Below, one piece after another: positions 24,001 through 37,480 of a stretch of DNA of 64,000 nt (positions are counted from its first letter, which is position 1; each line of letters starts with the position of its first letter). Both the position numbers and the translations under genes were made by a program. Origin of the DNA: Hyaloscypha bicolor E (lineage: Eukaryota > Ascomycota > Leotiomycetes > Helotiales > Hyaloscyphaceae); assembly GCF_002865645.1 (NCBI RefSeq), contig NW_020194560.1:744001-808000 (forward strand). The letters run 5' to 3'. A model generated the notes under the pieces. The model made no database searches, was not told the origin of the DNA, and was given only the letters and a program-made list of their open reading frames with translations.

Positions 24001-25417
24001 TAAATACTTTTATTAGGAAACTATTAAAAACTATATATTTATTCTTGGAAAAGCTATATAAAAATTATTAAAAACTTTAATTTCTATATTTTATAAATAT
24101 TTCATTCTTATAAATATTTTTTATTATTCTTATTATTATTTTTATTAGAATTTTCTCGAGAAATAAATAGTAAATTAGCTAATAAAGTTATTAGCTATTA
24201 GTAAAAAATAAGGAAAAAATAAGCTTATTTAATACTAAAAAATATTAATTATATTATTAAGAATACTTTATACTTATACTAAGTTAGTAAGAATTACTTA
24301 ATCTATTTCTTAGATTATTAGAAGAATTCGTTAGCCTCAAATAATAGCTTTAATATAAGAAATATATATAGTTTAATATAGAAAAAAAGTAATAATAGCC
24401 TTCTTGTTTTGGACAAAGATTAGAAAAAACGCTTATATATATTAATAGCTTAAAAAAGGCAGTTTAATTATATTATATATATTTAAGAAACCTTAAATAG
24501 TATTAGAATAGGAAATAAAAAAAGAAATTTATAACTTCTAGAATTATATTTCTTATTCTTAGAATAATAGTAATTATATATCGAATAATTATATATTAAA
24601 TAATTATATATTAAATAATTATATATTAAATAATTATATATTAAATAATTATTACTTTTAATATAAATAAGGTCGGGAAATTTGGTAATATTCTTGAAAT
24701 ATTAAAAATAGTAAGGGCGAATTAAGGATATAGAAATATTAGTTAAATAGGTAATAATAGGCTAATAAATACTAAAAGAAGTATTTATTTTAATAAATAA
24801 AGAAATAGAAAAAGAAATTAGAAAGGAATTTAAATAAAACTTAAAGGAATTTAAAGAAGCTTAAAGAAAGCTTAAAGAAAAAAGGTAAGAGATAAAGAGG
24901 AGCTAGGTATAGTATTATAATTAAGGAAAAGAAAGATTAATTAGTAGAAAAAGAGAGGCCTTTTTATAATATCCTTTTTCTAAATAATAATTATAAATTC
25001 GGAATCGGCTTTATACTAGAAATATTTAGAAAATTCTAAAAAGGAGATTTATAAATAAACTAAAAGATCGAATTAACTTTTCTAAGCTCTTGGACCTATA
25101 AAGTAATAATTTATTTATAAATAGAGGCTAATTTAGGATTTATAAACTAATTAGAAGACTAGAAAAGCTTTATATTTAATAATATATACTATATCCGTAT
25201 TATCTTTATAAGAGGGAATTACTAGAGGCAATTTGCGAATTAACTAGATAGAATTAGTAAAATATATTCTTAATTCCATTACCTAATATAATAATAGAAT
25301 AATTATAGGAAGTTTTTAGAAATAACTAATAGCCGGAAAAGTTTCAGGGAGTTATTTATAAAGCTATTTATAGTTTTCTTAGATTTCTTAAAAATAAGGG
25401 CTTAAAGAAAGAATTAA
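24001..25417 (+). other. V region after chromodomain, unassigned
   Basis: About 1.4 kb between the chromodomain and the 3' LTR. It contains a 15-bp tandem array (24,571-24,654) and stretches readable as a second, unidentified reading frame (24,870-25,380). No motif recognised; it could be an extra ORF or 3' UTR. Confidence 0.5.
24571..24654 (+). repeat. 15-bp tandem repeat, about 5.5 units
   Basis: Unit TAATTATATATTAAA; the first copy reads TAATTATATATCGAA. It lies in V downstream of the chromodomain, in frame (5 codons per unit). Confidence 0.85.
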
Positions 25418-25736
25418 TATAATAGATATATATAATAATATATAAATAAATATTAGATATTATAGATCTAGTTTCTTATTTTAAGTAAAGCTTATAATTA
25501 GAATTATATAAATTATATAGAATTATATTTCCTAGTTAAGTAAAATACTTTATAAGCTTAGCTAAATACTAGGAAATATATAGAGAAATACTTCTAGCTT
25601 TAGAAAGAGATATTAATTAGTTTTTTATTAGAATTAATTCTTGGAATTAGTTATACTTGCAAGTATTATTCTATAACTTATTTACCTTAATTATTTATAT
25701 ATTATTCTGCTATTATATATCTTATAATTATATATA
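25418..25736 (+). repeat. 3' LTR of V (319 bp)
   Basis: Starts TATAATAGATATATATAA, ends ATATATCTTATA and is followed by TSD ATTAT. Matches 10602-10982 except for the 18-bp array. Confidence 0.87.
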
Positions 25737-25741
25737 AGAAT

Positions 25742-28700
25742 TAGATTCTTTTTGGAAATAGGCTTTAAATAAATCTAGTAAATTATATTAAATTATTTCT
25801 TTCTCTTTTAATATCTTTTATTTTTTTATTCTAGCTTTTTTAATATTTTTGTTTCTTATTTATATTTGCTTTATATATATTTCTAGAAGTATTTCTCTAT
25901 TATAAACTTTATTTTATTTAAGTATTCTTTAGATTAGAAAATATATTTCTATAAGTAATATAATTTCTTTATTATAAATTATATAAAAAAAAATCTAGTC
26001 AGTTTATATATAATAATTTAATTAGTAAATAAAATATATAATAATAAATTAATTTAAGGCTTTTTTTATTTATTATAAGTATAATAAATACTTAAATAAT
26101 TAGTTAATATTTTCTTTTAATTATACTATTTCCTTTAGAATTATAAGCTAAAATAATAATTCTATTAATTTCTAGCTTATTAAGTTCTTGAATTATTATT
26201 TCTTTAAATTCCAATTTATTATTTATTTTAAGCTAACTAAATAAACTATATTTATAAATAATTTCTTTCTAAATAAATTTAGTAATCTTTTTACTAGTTA
26301 AGTTCTTTAAAGATCTAGCTTTAACTTATTCTAAAAAATCGTTTCTAGTAATAACTAATAAGTTATATCTCTTATAATCTAATAGTTTAATTATATTAAT
26401 TCTAATATAATAAAAAAATAGCTTTTATTAAATATAATACTTCTTCTTATCTTCTTTTATTCTTATACTAATAGGCTTTATAGATACTAATATACTTCCG
26501 TATATAGTTATAATAATCTTTCTAGTAATAGTAGCTAGCTACTAAATAAAAAATACTTTTCCTTTTAATATATCTAATTTTATTATATAACTCTTTAATA
26601 ATAATTTTCTTTTATTCTTAGTTATTAATAATAAGTTAAAATAAATATATTTTAGATATAACTTTCTATAGTAATTAATCTCTTATACTATAATTTAAAG
26701 CTTTTTTATTTAATTTTTAAAACTTGATTCTAGATATTTCTTCTAGTTTAAAAAAATATTATAAAATATTATATAATATTTTAATATTATTCGAAATAGC
26801 TATTATCTAGAAAATCTAATAAAAATATTAGATTATTAAATAAAGTATAGGAATTAGTATTATTATTTATTATTTACTAAAGATTATATATAAAAGGCTA
26901 TAACTTTTATTATATAACTTCCGAGTATTATTATTTTTAATATTACTAATTCGCTTTCAGATATAATAAGGCTTTAATTATTAATCTCTAATAACTAGAT
27001 ATTACTATTTAAATATCTAGTAAAAGTCCTAGAAATCTAATTTCTTAAAATAATATTATATAACTAAACCGGAACTGCGTTTTTTAACTAGTTTTTCTGT
27101 TTAATAAGTATTATTCTAATAGTATTAAGTTCTATTACTAATTATTTATTAATATTCTTATTATTTTTAGTATTACCTATTTACTATAGATATTTTAATA
27201 ATTTATTAGTAATAGTATACTTAATTTCTTTAATATACTTGATTTTAAAATTAAATAATTAAATTAATATTAATAATTCATTAGTAATAATATACTTGAT
27301 TTCTTTAATATATTTGATTTTAAAATTAAATAATTAAATTTATATTAGCTAGTAAATAATTAGAGCTTTAGGAAAATCTATAGCTACTTTATTTAGCTAT
27401 ATAACAAGTATATTAATATCTAGTTTAAGAATAAAATAGACTTTATATAGCCAGAATTATACTTTTTATAAATACTTTACTAGTTCTTTATATTTTCTTT
27501 TAGTAATATTATATTTCTATTTAGTATTATTTCAGATTTCAGATATATATTATATAACTTTTTTATTATTTTTATTATTATATTAGCCAAGAATTCTATT
27601 TTATTTATTTAGGTTAGTATTTATTACTAACATAATTATTCTCTAATCTTTTAATAAATTATAATATAATTTATAAAATATTAGAATAGTAATAAGCTTT
27701 TTTTAAAAGAATTTATATAGCTTATATTTACTTATTTCTTTATTTCTATATTATATCTTTCTTTATTAAATAGTAAATAGGTTTAGTAATAATTATAAAG
27801 CCTTTAATCTAAATATAATAATAAATAATAATTCTAATAAATGCCTTATTTTTAATTATATTATTATAATATTTCTATTTCAAGATTTTAATAATTCCTG
27901 AACTTATAAGGCTTCTTCTAAGTATTCTATAAATAGAGCTAATAATAATTATATTATTATAATAAAACTATAATTTTTCTCTAATACTAGCTCTGGCTTA
28001 TTTAATTCTATTTAAGGTTATATTTAAGTTTTAAAAGTATTCGAATATAAAATACTAAATACTAGGTAAAATAAGCTACCTATTATAGTTTATATAAGGT
28101 CTCTTAACTTTAATATTATTAATAAATAATATAGTAATTTTGGGAAATAGATTCTCTAGAATAGTTATAATAATTTATATAAACTATATAACTAAATTAG
28201 TAGCTTCTTAAAATAATATAATTATTCTTAATAGTTCCAGAAGTATTATTAATATAGTTAAATCTCTAATATAAATATCTAGTATAAGTTAATTATATTT
28301 AGAAAGGAAATTAATTAGAGAAATATAAATATATCTAGTAAATTTCTTCGAGATCTTATTAGTAAATAGAAATAAATTAGTATTTTATAGAATTACTGAA
28401 TTTATTTTTATAGTAGTATTAATTAGTCTATAAGTCCTAGTAATCTTTTTTATAACTAAGAACTATAAATTCTAGTAAAGTCTATTATATTTCTTAAAAT
28501 TTTTATAATTTTAGTATTCTAATAATATTTTTATTATTATTAGTATTAAAGCTTTAGGATATAAAAAATTCTTCTTTTATTAGGCCTTATATTTAATAGT
28601 TTTAATTAGAATAAATAAACTAATATTCTTATAAACTTTTCTTATTTCTTTCTAGTTAAATATAATTATATTTTTTAATTAATTATTAATTCTCGAAATA

Positions 28701-29553
28701 TAGCTAGTTTCTTTTTTTAGAGCTAATTACTAATATCTAATTATTTAAGATATTCTGGAATAAGTTATAAATTTCTCGGAATAAGTAATATTCTTAGTAA
28801 AAAATAGTTTTTATATTTCCTAATATATTTTTATAAGTATTCTCTAGCCTTAGATTTCTTAAACTAATTCGGATATTTATTAGAGCCTTTTCTAGTTCTA
28901 TTATTAGTATTTACTAGTTAAATCTTTTTATTCTTTATTTTATATACCTTTATAATTAGAAATAGACTATAGTTTTTTTTTAAGAGTTATAGCTATTTTC
29001 TCTAGTTTTTTTTTATCTAATTTTTAAAGTTTATAATCTTTTTATTTAGCTCTTTTCTATTTAAATATAAAGAATATCTTTTTGTCTAGTATTCTAATAT
29101 GCCTTTTTTAAGCTTTTATATATTCCAGAATTCTTTCTAGTTTTAGGTTCTAGATTCTATAGCTTCGGGAATATATTTCTTTATTATTAGAAAATAGTAT
29201 TTTACTTTTTTTTTAGAAATATCTTTATTTAATACTTTTTTTATTTCTTTTTCTATTAAATCCGGAACTATTTTTAATAATATTCTAACTAGAGCCTTTT
29301 CTGCTTTAGTTTTCCTAAAATATTATTAATTTTCTAAATTCCTAAACCTAAAATAAAAAAATTAGTAAGAAATCCTGGCGTTTTCCTATTTCCTCTAATA
29401 TTATTACTAGTTATAATATTAGGCTCTATTTTTTCTTTTCATTTTTAGTTTTCTATTCTATATTATTTAATTTCTTAATTCTAGAAATTTAATATTTTTA
29501 AACTATTACTTTCTTTTATTTCCCCGTATTTTTTAAAAATAAAATAATTATAA
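25742..29553 (-). pseudogene. X copy 1 pol (RT, RNase H, integrase), RIP-inactivated
   Basis: Read on the minus strand from right to left. The RT has a catalytic box FINN at 28115-28126 followed by IKVKRPYINYN; the F-V-D-D-I box of this gypsy group is expected there, so both Asp have become Asn. RNase H near 27,180-27,480 contains LDINILVIQLNKVAIDFPKA and a duplicated LFNFKIKYIKEIKY segment. Integrase lies at about 26,090-26,650 (SAYNSKANSII-type motif, IQELNKLEI) and its C-terminal part runs to 25,742, then across the V insertion to 10,601. Stops are mostly at Gln/Trp positions. Tail residues match copy 2 at 40,085-40,900. Confidence 0.78.
27197..27346 (-). repeat. 75-bp in-frame tandem duplication in X RNase H
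   Basis: Two copies with period 75 bp (starts 27,197 and 27,272). On the minus strand each encodes the RNase H end segment LFNFKIKYIKEIKYxITN. The period is 25 codons, so the frame is kept. Confidence 0.8.
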
Positions 29554-29765
29554 TAAAGAGGGGCAAGAGGGAATATAGTATATAACAGGGGATTGACTAG
29601 AAGTAACTACGAATCAAGGAGGCATTATATTAGTAAAGTATATATTGGGTTACTTCACGTCCCCTCTATAAGAAGAGCGAGGACTAAATACAAAAAGGAG
29701 AGAAGAACTAAGGGATTATATAAGAATATATAATTATATCAAATGTCGGCCCAATTCCTACTATA
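29554..29765 (-). mobile_element. Solo LTR family Z, 212 bp, TSD ATAA
   Basis: A GC-richer island starting TAAAGAGGGGC and ending ATTCCTACTATA. ATAA precedes (29550-29553) and follows (29766-29769). On the minus strand it begins TATAGTAGGAATTGGGCCG and contains a TATATATTCTTATAT promoter-like tract and TTAGTTCTTCTCTCC, the layout of a retrotransposon LTR. Termini match 35318-35487 and 55574-55743, but the interior is a different subfamily. Confidence 0.7.
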
Positions 29766-32700
29766 ATAATAATATAAGTATTTTACTTATTTTTAGGGTT
29801 AGTAAATCTTTTATTTTATAAATTATTACTTTTATATATAATATTTATCTTTATTTTTATTAAGAATAATTAATTAAGTAAGATCTTTAAAGCTTTTTTA
29901 ATTAAGAAAAACGTATTTTTATATTTTACTTTATTTATAACTTTAGCTTTAAGCTTTACTATTTCTATAAATCCAAATTTAGCTCTAATAATAGTAAATA
30001 TTTAGTACTCTATAATATTATATATTACTTTACTAATATTTCTAAAGATCTTTTCGAGAAAAATATTAATTTTAGCTATAATATTAATTATTTCTTTATA
30101 TTTAATACTTCTTTAAAGTTCTTAAAATATAAATTAGAGATATAGAAATTATATAATATATTTATAAACTAGTAATATCCGAATATTAATATTATTACTT
30201 TTAAATTAAATAATTCTATTAGTATTAGATATCTAAACTAGTATTTCTAATTCATTAAATATTCTATTTATTATATGAACTATAGCTACTAGCTCTACAG
30301 ATTTTCTAATATATTTAATTATATTTAATATAATAGTATTTCCTATTTATAAGATAATAAAATAAAAAATATTATCCTTAATTTATTAGTTCTAAAATAT
30401 AATAGCTAGATCTAATATTTTTAAGATATTAATAAGTATTTTTATTTTTTTCTAAATTTTTAGAAATAAAATAATTACTTTTTTTAGTAGCCTTATTAGA
30501 ATATTATTAATTTTAGGAGTTCTATATTTATTATAATTAAGAGTATACTAGATTTCTAATTTGTTTTATTTATTTCTGGAAGTATTAATATTTATATTCT
30601 TAGCTAGACTATTTCTTTATTTATTATTTCTTAAAGTAATATTTTTCTGGCCTCTTATATAGAATAGCTTTTTTTTTATTATGACTTATTTTTAGAAAAC
30701 TTTTTTAGCTATTTCTATTTCTTTCTATTTTTTTCTTAATAAAAAACCTATTATAGTATTAATAAAAATGCTATTTATAGCTAAATTTTAATATTATTTA
30801 TTAATTTCAGAACCTAAAGTATTAGTAATTCTAATATAATTTCTTTTAAGGCAAAGTAACTATTTAGATTCCCTAAATATAACTTATTTACTTTTATATA
30901 TAAATCCCGGTTAGCTAGTTCCTTTTTCTTTTTCTTGCCTAGTAAACTAGATATCTCTTATTAATTTATAGATATTTTTTAGTTAAATATTTAAGTTATA
31001 ATTAAATTCTCTTTTTTGAACTTAGGAAATAATTTAATTAAACTACTAATACTTACTAGTAAAGAAAAAGAAATACTTTCTTATCTAGACTAAAATAGCT
31101 CTTTATATTATTTTCTATTAAATTAGTAAATATATCTTTAATTTATAAGTTCTTTTATTAGTAAATAATAGAATTAAGAAATATAAATATATTCTAGATT
31201 AATATTATTATTCTTGTTTTTATTATAATATTTATAATAAATTTGTTTTTTTAGTTCTAGGTTTATATTATGGACTATATTAACTTAAATAATATTTTTT
31301 AATTATATTTGAGATTAACTTTCTCTAGAATATAATTATCTAGATTCTTTACCTATTTTAGTTTAATTATTATAGCTATTATAATATTCTCTATAATCTC
31401 TATTATAACTTTAAATATATATATTTTTTTTTTCAAAAACTCGAATTATATTTACTAGGCTATTAATACTATTATACCTATTATAGTTAGCTAGATTATA
31501 TAAATAAGCTATAAATATTTTCCCGAATTATAATAATAGCTATATTAAATTATTTTTAAAACTTTACTTAAATTATAATAATAATAAATAGTTTTTTTAA
31601 ACTTTTTACTAGCTAGTTAATATTATTTCCCTTAGGTTTACTACTTTTAGTAAATTTCATATAATTAGCTATAGGTTAGATTCTTTTCTTTCTTATATTT
31701 ATAATAGTTTTAGAAAATATAATAAAAGAAACTAGTAATAAATAATTATTTTCTAGTTTAGAAACTATATTATAAACTATTATATTCAAGTATTCTTATC
31801 TAAATCTAGATATATTTGAATTATTAGTAATATTAAAATAGTATTTCTTTTCTTTATACTAATAGAATATTACTATTTTCTTATATATTTTATTATATTT
31901 ATAAATAGAAATATTTATAAGTTTAAAGTTTATATTTTTAAAAATTTAATTTCTTATTAGAATAGATATAAATTCTTAGTATTAAATAATTTTATTTATT
32001 TCTTTTCTCTTTAGTAACTTCTTTAATACTTTATTAGATATATTAATATAAGACTTAGAAGAAGTTCCTTTATTTTAGGCTTATATAGTAATTTACTTAA
32101 GAAGATCGCAATTAATTTCAAGTATTTCCTAGTTATACTTTCGGAATTCATTTAATAAAGCCTTAAAGAACTTGGTTTTCTAATAATTTTCTGGGTTATT
32201 AATATAGTATTCCGGTATAGTTTTAATCTAATTCTTATAAATAAAAGAAATATAATAAATAATTCTCTTTCTTTTAGTATTATTAGAAATATAATAGCTC
32301 TTATATATATTTATATATTATTTCCCTGAAATTATAGTATTTTAGAAGCTTTTATAAATAGCAGATTTAAATCTAGTACTAGTATATATTTATTTTTAGT
32401 TATATTAATCTTAATAATTTCTTTTATAATTTATTATAGAGTTTTTATATTTGAAACTTTTATTAATAAGGTTCTTAAAAAGCTAATTTTCCGTTTAAAT
32501 ATATTTTTTGATTTAGAAACCGGAATTTAAAAGAAATAAGTTAATAATAATAAATATAATTAAAGTTCGAGTTTTAGTATTAGTTATAATAAAATAATAG
32601 CTTTTCTAGTCTTGTTTTTATTAGTTATATTTTTTTCTATTTTATTAGCTTAATACCTATAGTATTTATTTTTATTTTTACTAAACTAGATATATTTAAT

Positions 32701-33207
32701 AGTATTATTAAAAGTAATAATAAAAATAATTTTACTAATTTTACTAATTTTTCTTTTTTTTCTTTATTTAATATTCTTTTCTTTTTCTAGAAGCTTCTCT
32801 AGATTATTTATATAATTTCTTATTTCTAATTTCTTTTTAATTCTTATTTCTGATTTCTATTTATTATTTTATTTAAAATTAAGAATATTTTCTCTTTTAA
32901 ATATCTTTTCTAGGCTTAGAAATAAGCTTTTTTATTAAAACTAATACTATTTTTCTTCTGGGTTTTACTATAACTAAAAATAATATATAAATTAATAATA
33001 TAATTTTATTTTCAAATACTAAAATCTATTTCTAATTAAGGTCTAACTTATATTATTTTAATATAATATTTCTTATTTTATTTTTTTTATTTCTTTTTCT
33101 TTTATAATTAGCTTCTATTTTTATTACTTTTATATATTATACTAATAATTATATTTTATAGCTAACTTATATCTAAATTATTAGATATATTAGAAATTAA
33201 TATTTAT
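29766..33207 (-). pseudogene. X copy 1 gag/protease region
   Basis: Minus-strand sequence upstream of the X RT, interrupted at 33,207 by Y1 and ending with about 150 bp at 39,730-39,884. By position it should hold gag and protease. The AT content is near saturation and I could not place a zinc knuckle or protease motif with confidence. Confidence 0.5.
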
Positions 33208-33461
33208 TATTAGTTTACTAATAATATATAATACTATTATATAGTTATAGAATACTATTTATATAAGTTAATAAAGTTATTATTTAGAAGTAAGAATTAT
33301 AATATTATAGTATTAATATATAATTCCTAAATCTATTAATTCTAAAGAAATCTAGTTTACTAGTTAAGTTATTTATAAAATATAAGATTATATAATTATA
33401 TCTTATATCTTATATTTTACTACTTATATATATAATTCCTAAAGAAATAGCTATATTAATA
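33208..33461 (-). repeat. Y1 LTR (left, 3' LTR)
   Basis: Runs from TATTAGTTTACT to CTATATTAATA on the plus strand. Pairs with 39476-39729 at equal length. Confidence 0.9.
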
Positions 33462-33584
33462 CTAGAAACTTTCTAAAAAACGCAAAAAATAGTATTTCTT
33501 TCTAATTATATATAAATTCCCTAATCTGGCCTAGTACTAGATTCCCTAAATGCTTTATATTTCTATATTACTTTTAAGGTTTTA

Positions 33585-33620
33585 GTTATATACTAAAGGC
33601 TATAGCCTTTTATATATAAC
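33585..33620. repeat. 36-nt palindrome, copy 3 (Y1)
   Basis: GTTATATACTAAAGG...CCTTTTATATATAAC with CTATAG at the centre. It lies 123 bp inside the Y1 3' LTR. Confidence 0.87.
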
Positions 33621-33639
33621 TTCTTTTCCTATAATATTC

Positions 33640-36600
33640 TTCTATTTCATATATTTATATTCTCTAATCTAGCCTAGTACTAGATACTTAGATACTAGAT
33701 ACCTAAATACTAGATACTAAAAGAATCTCTATATATATTCTTCTATTTATATATTTATTTCCTGTTTTATTTATATTTAACCTATTTCTTTATATATAAT
33801 TATATAGTATTTATATTAATAAAGCACTTGAGGGCATTTAATAGCTTTAATTTTATTATAAAATTAGTAGGATTTGATTTTTCCTTAATTTACTTGACTT
33901 CTATAATTTCTTATTATTTATATATCTAGTAAAGATATATTATATTAATTATTAGGCATTTCTCTCGAATAGTACCTAATTTAATAAAACATTTATATAA
34001 TAACTTCGAATTCATATAAATAACTAATAATAGTTCTATTTCTAGTACTTTATTAATTATAGATTTAACTAAAGTACCTATATTAAAACTATAAATTATA
34101 TTATAGAGTTCCGAAACTAAAATACTTTTAGTAACTCTTTTATATTTAGTAGAGAACTAGTAGATAATATTAATATATCTAGTTTTATTTACTAGAACTA
34201 AAATATATTTAATTTAGGAAAAAAGATCTCTATTATTTATAAATAAAGTATTTATAAAAATAATTAAATATAAGAACTTCTTTACTAGCTTTATAAATCT
34301 TAGTTCTTTAGTAATATTCTTAATTTACTATTAAATATACTTATTAAGTGCCTTTATATTAGTTTCCGAGAATTTAATAGCCTAAATAATAATTAATAAA
34401 TTATATAAAGCTTCTAATTAATAGACTAATATAATATATATATCTCTAGTCTATTAGGTAATATATTAGTCCTTAATAGAGAGATTTTAACAAATAGTAT
34501 TCCTATTACTTATAATAGTAGTATTTTTTATAGAAATAGTTTAGAGGTTTTTATACTAGTATTCTTATATAAGAGTAATTCTAGTAGTATTTATATAAAT
34601 AATTTTTTTATTAAACTTGAGATTATAATTAAAAGTAAGGGATTTATATTTTTTAGCTAAGAACTTAGCCTTATAGAGCTTTAGTTACTTTGCCTTTATA
34701 AAATTATTAGTTCTAATAAATAAGGTATTATTAGTTTAAAGGCTAATAATTCTAAAGAATTACTTATTATAGAAGAGGCAAAAGTTATAAATTAACTATT
34801 TTATAAAAAGCTTATTAATATAATAGAAATAATAAGTTTTAAACTAGTAATTCCTAGCCTCTAGTATATTATATAATAGTTTTATAGTCTTTAGAATAGA
34901 ATTATTCTTTAGATTCAGTTTTCTAATAAGTTTATAAGGTAAATTAATATAGAAATTATAATTAAGTAAAATTATTAATTAGATATAGGCTTATAAGATA
35001 TTATATAAATATAATTCTATAATATCTATTATTATAATAATAATACTAAGAATAATTCTCTGACTAATATATTAAATAATAGGTAATTATATTAATACTA
35101 TATATTTCTTATTATTATTATAAGCCTAAATAACTAGTCTTAACTTCTTAAACTCTCTTTCTATATTCTTATTTTTAATTTTATTAATTAACTGGGAATT
35201 AAAAATATATATTTCCTTTAGTACTTAAGATCTAGAAATAACTTCAAATATATTCTTTTCTAAAAAGCTAATAATTTTAACTTAGTAGAAGTTCTTATAT
35301 AAGTTATTGTCTTATAGTAAAGAAGGGCACGTGGGGATACTAAAATATATATTAAGAACTAGAGTATTCGGGATTCCATTATAGTAGAAAGGAGAGAAGA
35401 AAAAGAGGAAAGAGCTATATATGGGAATAGTAGACAGCCGAGAGCACCTGACCAGCCACGTAACCCGTTACCTGATTCCCTACTATAATAGGAATACTAT
35501 AAAATCCGGGTTCTTATAAGAGTATTCTTTACTATATTTTAGTAAAATAGCAGAAATAGTAGAACGAATTATATCTATATTATCTTTGGCCTTATTATAA
35601 AATTTGGAAATAGATTTAGGTTTAGGGCTATTAGTAATAATCTTAATATTCCCTATATAAAAGGGCTTTATAGAGATTAAGTAAAAAGTAGTATTATTAT
35701 ATAATAGAGCTAGTATATAGTCTTTCCTATTAATAGCTATTAGTTTATATAACCTATTTTAATTACTAGATTAACTAGTATTTTCTTTATATTATATAAG
35801 AATATTTGAATTTAAGAGAAGTTTATAAATATTAATAATACTAGAACTATTTCAAATATTTGGGGTATTTATAATCTGGTATCTAGCTTAAAACTTCTGA
35901 ATTTCTACTATTACCTTTTTAAATACTACTAATTACTATAATATAATTAGTAATAGGGTATTATATTTAGTAATTTAAGATAAAGTACTATAAATTAAGA
36001 GAATTAGAATAATACTATCGAGTTTAGTAGAATTATTAATAGCCTTAAAAGCTATTTAAAGTATAGTATTCTTATTAATTTTATTAATTTTAATTATAAT
36101 AATAAAATAAGTATATTAAATTAGGCTATAGTAATATTCTATAATTCCGACGAAATTATAAGTTTCTATAGAAACGATTTTAATCTTAGTTCTTATAGTA
36201 TTTATAAGTTAAATAAACTTCTTATTAATAAACTACTTTCCGGTATTTACTATAATCTAATTAAAAGAGCCTAAATAGGTATTAATCTAATACTATTTTA
36301 GGGTATTTCAAATATATAATATACTAATATTTTAAAGCTATTAGCCGGCTTAATATCGAGTGCCTTTATTAATAATATAAAGTATAGGCTTACCGGAAAT
36401 ATAGAAAATATTAATAATAATAAAGTAATTAAAGCTAATATTATTTCTTAGGTTAAACTTAAATTATCCGAGTAATTATTCGAATTTCTAGTATTACTTA
36501 TAGTAATTTATAAGATATTTAAAGGCTTTTATATTAATATTATAGCCTGCTTATTCTAGTATATTTTGGAGTTTATTAATAAATAAATAACTAAAATAGT

Positions 36601-37480
36601 AATATAGATATTATAATTTGATTTTTATAAAAAAGTAGAAGTTATAAATAAAGAATTCGGAAATAAAGCTTTATAGAATAGTATTCTAAAATAAGAAAGA
36701 ATATCTAAAATATTATACTATAAATATAAAGCATTTATTAGAAATAATAAAATAATTAGTAAGATTATTAAAATAGATTCCTAGCTTATTTATATTAGCT
36801 AAGCTAAATAAAAATAAAGTTTTTATAAATATAATATAGAATTATACTTACCTAATTAGTATTTTTACTATTATAGATCTAATAGAAAATATAGATCTAA
36901 TACTAAACTAGATATTAACTTAACCTTTAGTAGTTTTATTAAGTTAGATACTATTATTAGTTTATTATAAAACTTGAAATTAGTTAGAACTAGTAGTTAA
37001 AAATCTGGAAGCTCTAGAATTAATTATAATTCTATAAAAGTAATAAATATTATATCTTAATATATTATTAATTATAAATATCTAGATATCTTCTATTTAT
37101 TTAATAGACTCTAAGATATAATTTCCGCTTATTATCTAGTATATAAGAAAAAGAGAAATAAGATTATTTATAAGAGTATTAGTTATAGAAATAATAAGAA
37201 TAGAAGTAATAAAAGTAGCTAGAAAGCTTTTAATAAAAGTAAAATAGAGATCTAAGTAATATTTCTTTTCTTTATTTATTTCTACTAATTAGACTTTAAA
37301 AGCATTATTCTCTAGTTTATTTTTATTACTTTTATTATTTTCTTTTTCTTTAATTTTAGTAATATACTATATATAGATATTATTAAAGTATTTATTAAAG
37401 TTATAGAAATTTCGGGATCTAAATTAGTAGATATTTCTATCCTTAAATTATATTTTTTTAGTCTCTTATTTCTTTAGTAT
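33640..37480 (-). pseudogene. Y1 copia pol, RIP-inactivated
   Basis: Minus strand. The RNase H end near 33,846-33,874 reads NPTNFIIKLK where copia elements have N-P-A-D-x-x-T-K. The RT box near 34,720-34,740 reads TNNTLFI following GL (TDDT expected), at 34727-34732. The copia-type gag knuckle near 37,467-37,520 reads YFIYKKFKYY-KYILKK, aligned to Y2. Interrupted at 35,318-35,487 by a Z LTR. The family assignment comes mainly from comparison with the better preserved Y2. Confidence 0.75.
35318..35487 (-). mobile_element. Solo LTR family Z, 170 bp, TSD ATAG
   Basis: Y2 has the uninterrupted site near 49,232. The insert starts TAAAGAAGGGCACGTGGGG and ends TTCCCTACTATA. ATAG lies at 35314-35317 and 35488-35491. 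It is almost free of RIP although Y1 around it is heavily mutated. On the minus strand it reads TATAGTAGGGAATCAGG, then a TATATATAGCTCTTTCC promoter-like box. Confidence 0.82.

Larger units (their letters stand above)
10602..25736 (+). mobile_element. Ty3/gypsy chromovirus 'V', TSD ATTAT
   Basis: ATTAT at 10597-10601 and again at 25737-25741 flanks the element. The host sequence rejoins as ...TAAT-ATTAT-ATATAAG, as seen uninterrupted (inverted) near 40,440. LTRs lie at 10602-10982 and 25418-25736. The interior reads gag, protease, RT, RNase H, integrase and chromodomain on the plus strand and is broken between RT and RNase H by G1. All domains are RIP-damaged. Confidence 0.88.

Noticed and set aside
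33208..33461. CRISPR-like or satellite array reading of the recurring 250-290 bp blocks at 33.2, 39.5, 47.2, 53.3 and 54.0 kb
   Set aside because: They pair as LTRs of equal length with matching target duplications and copia coding sequence between them.
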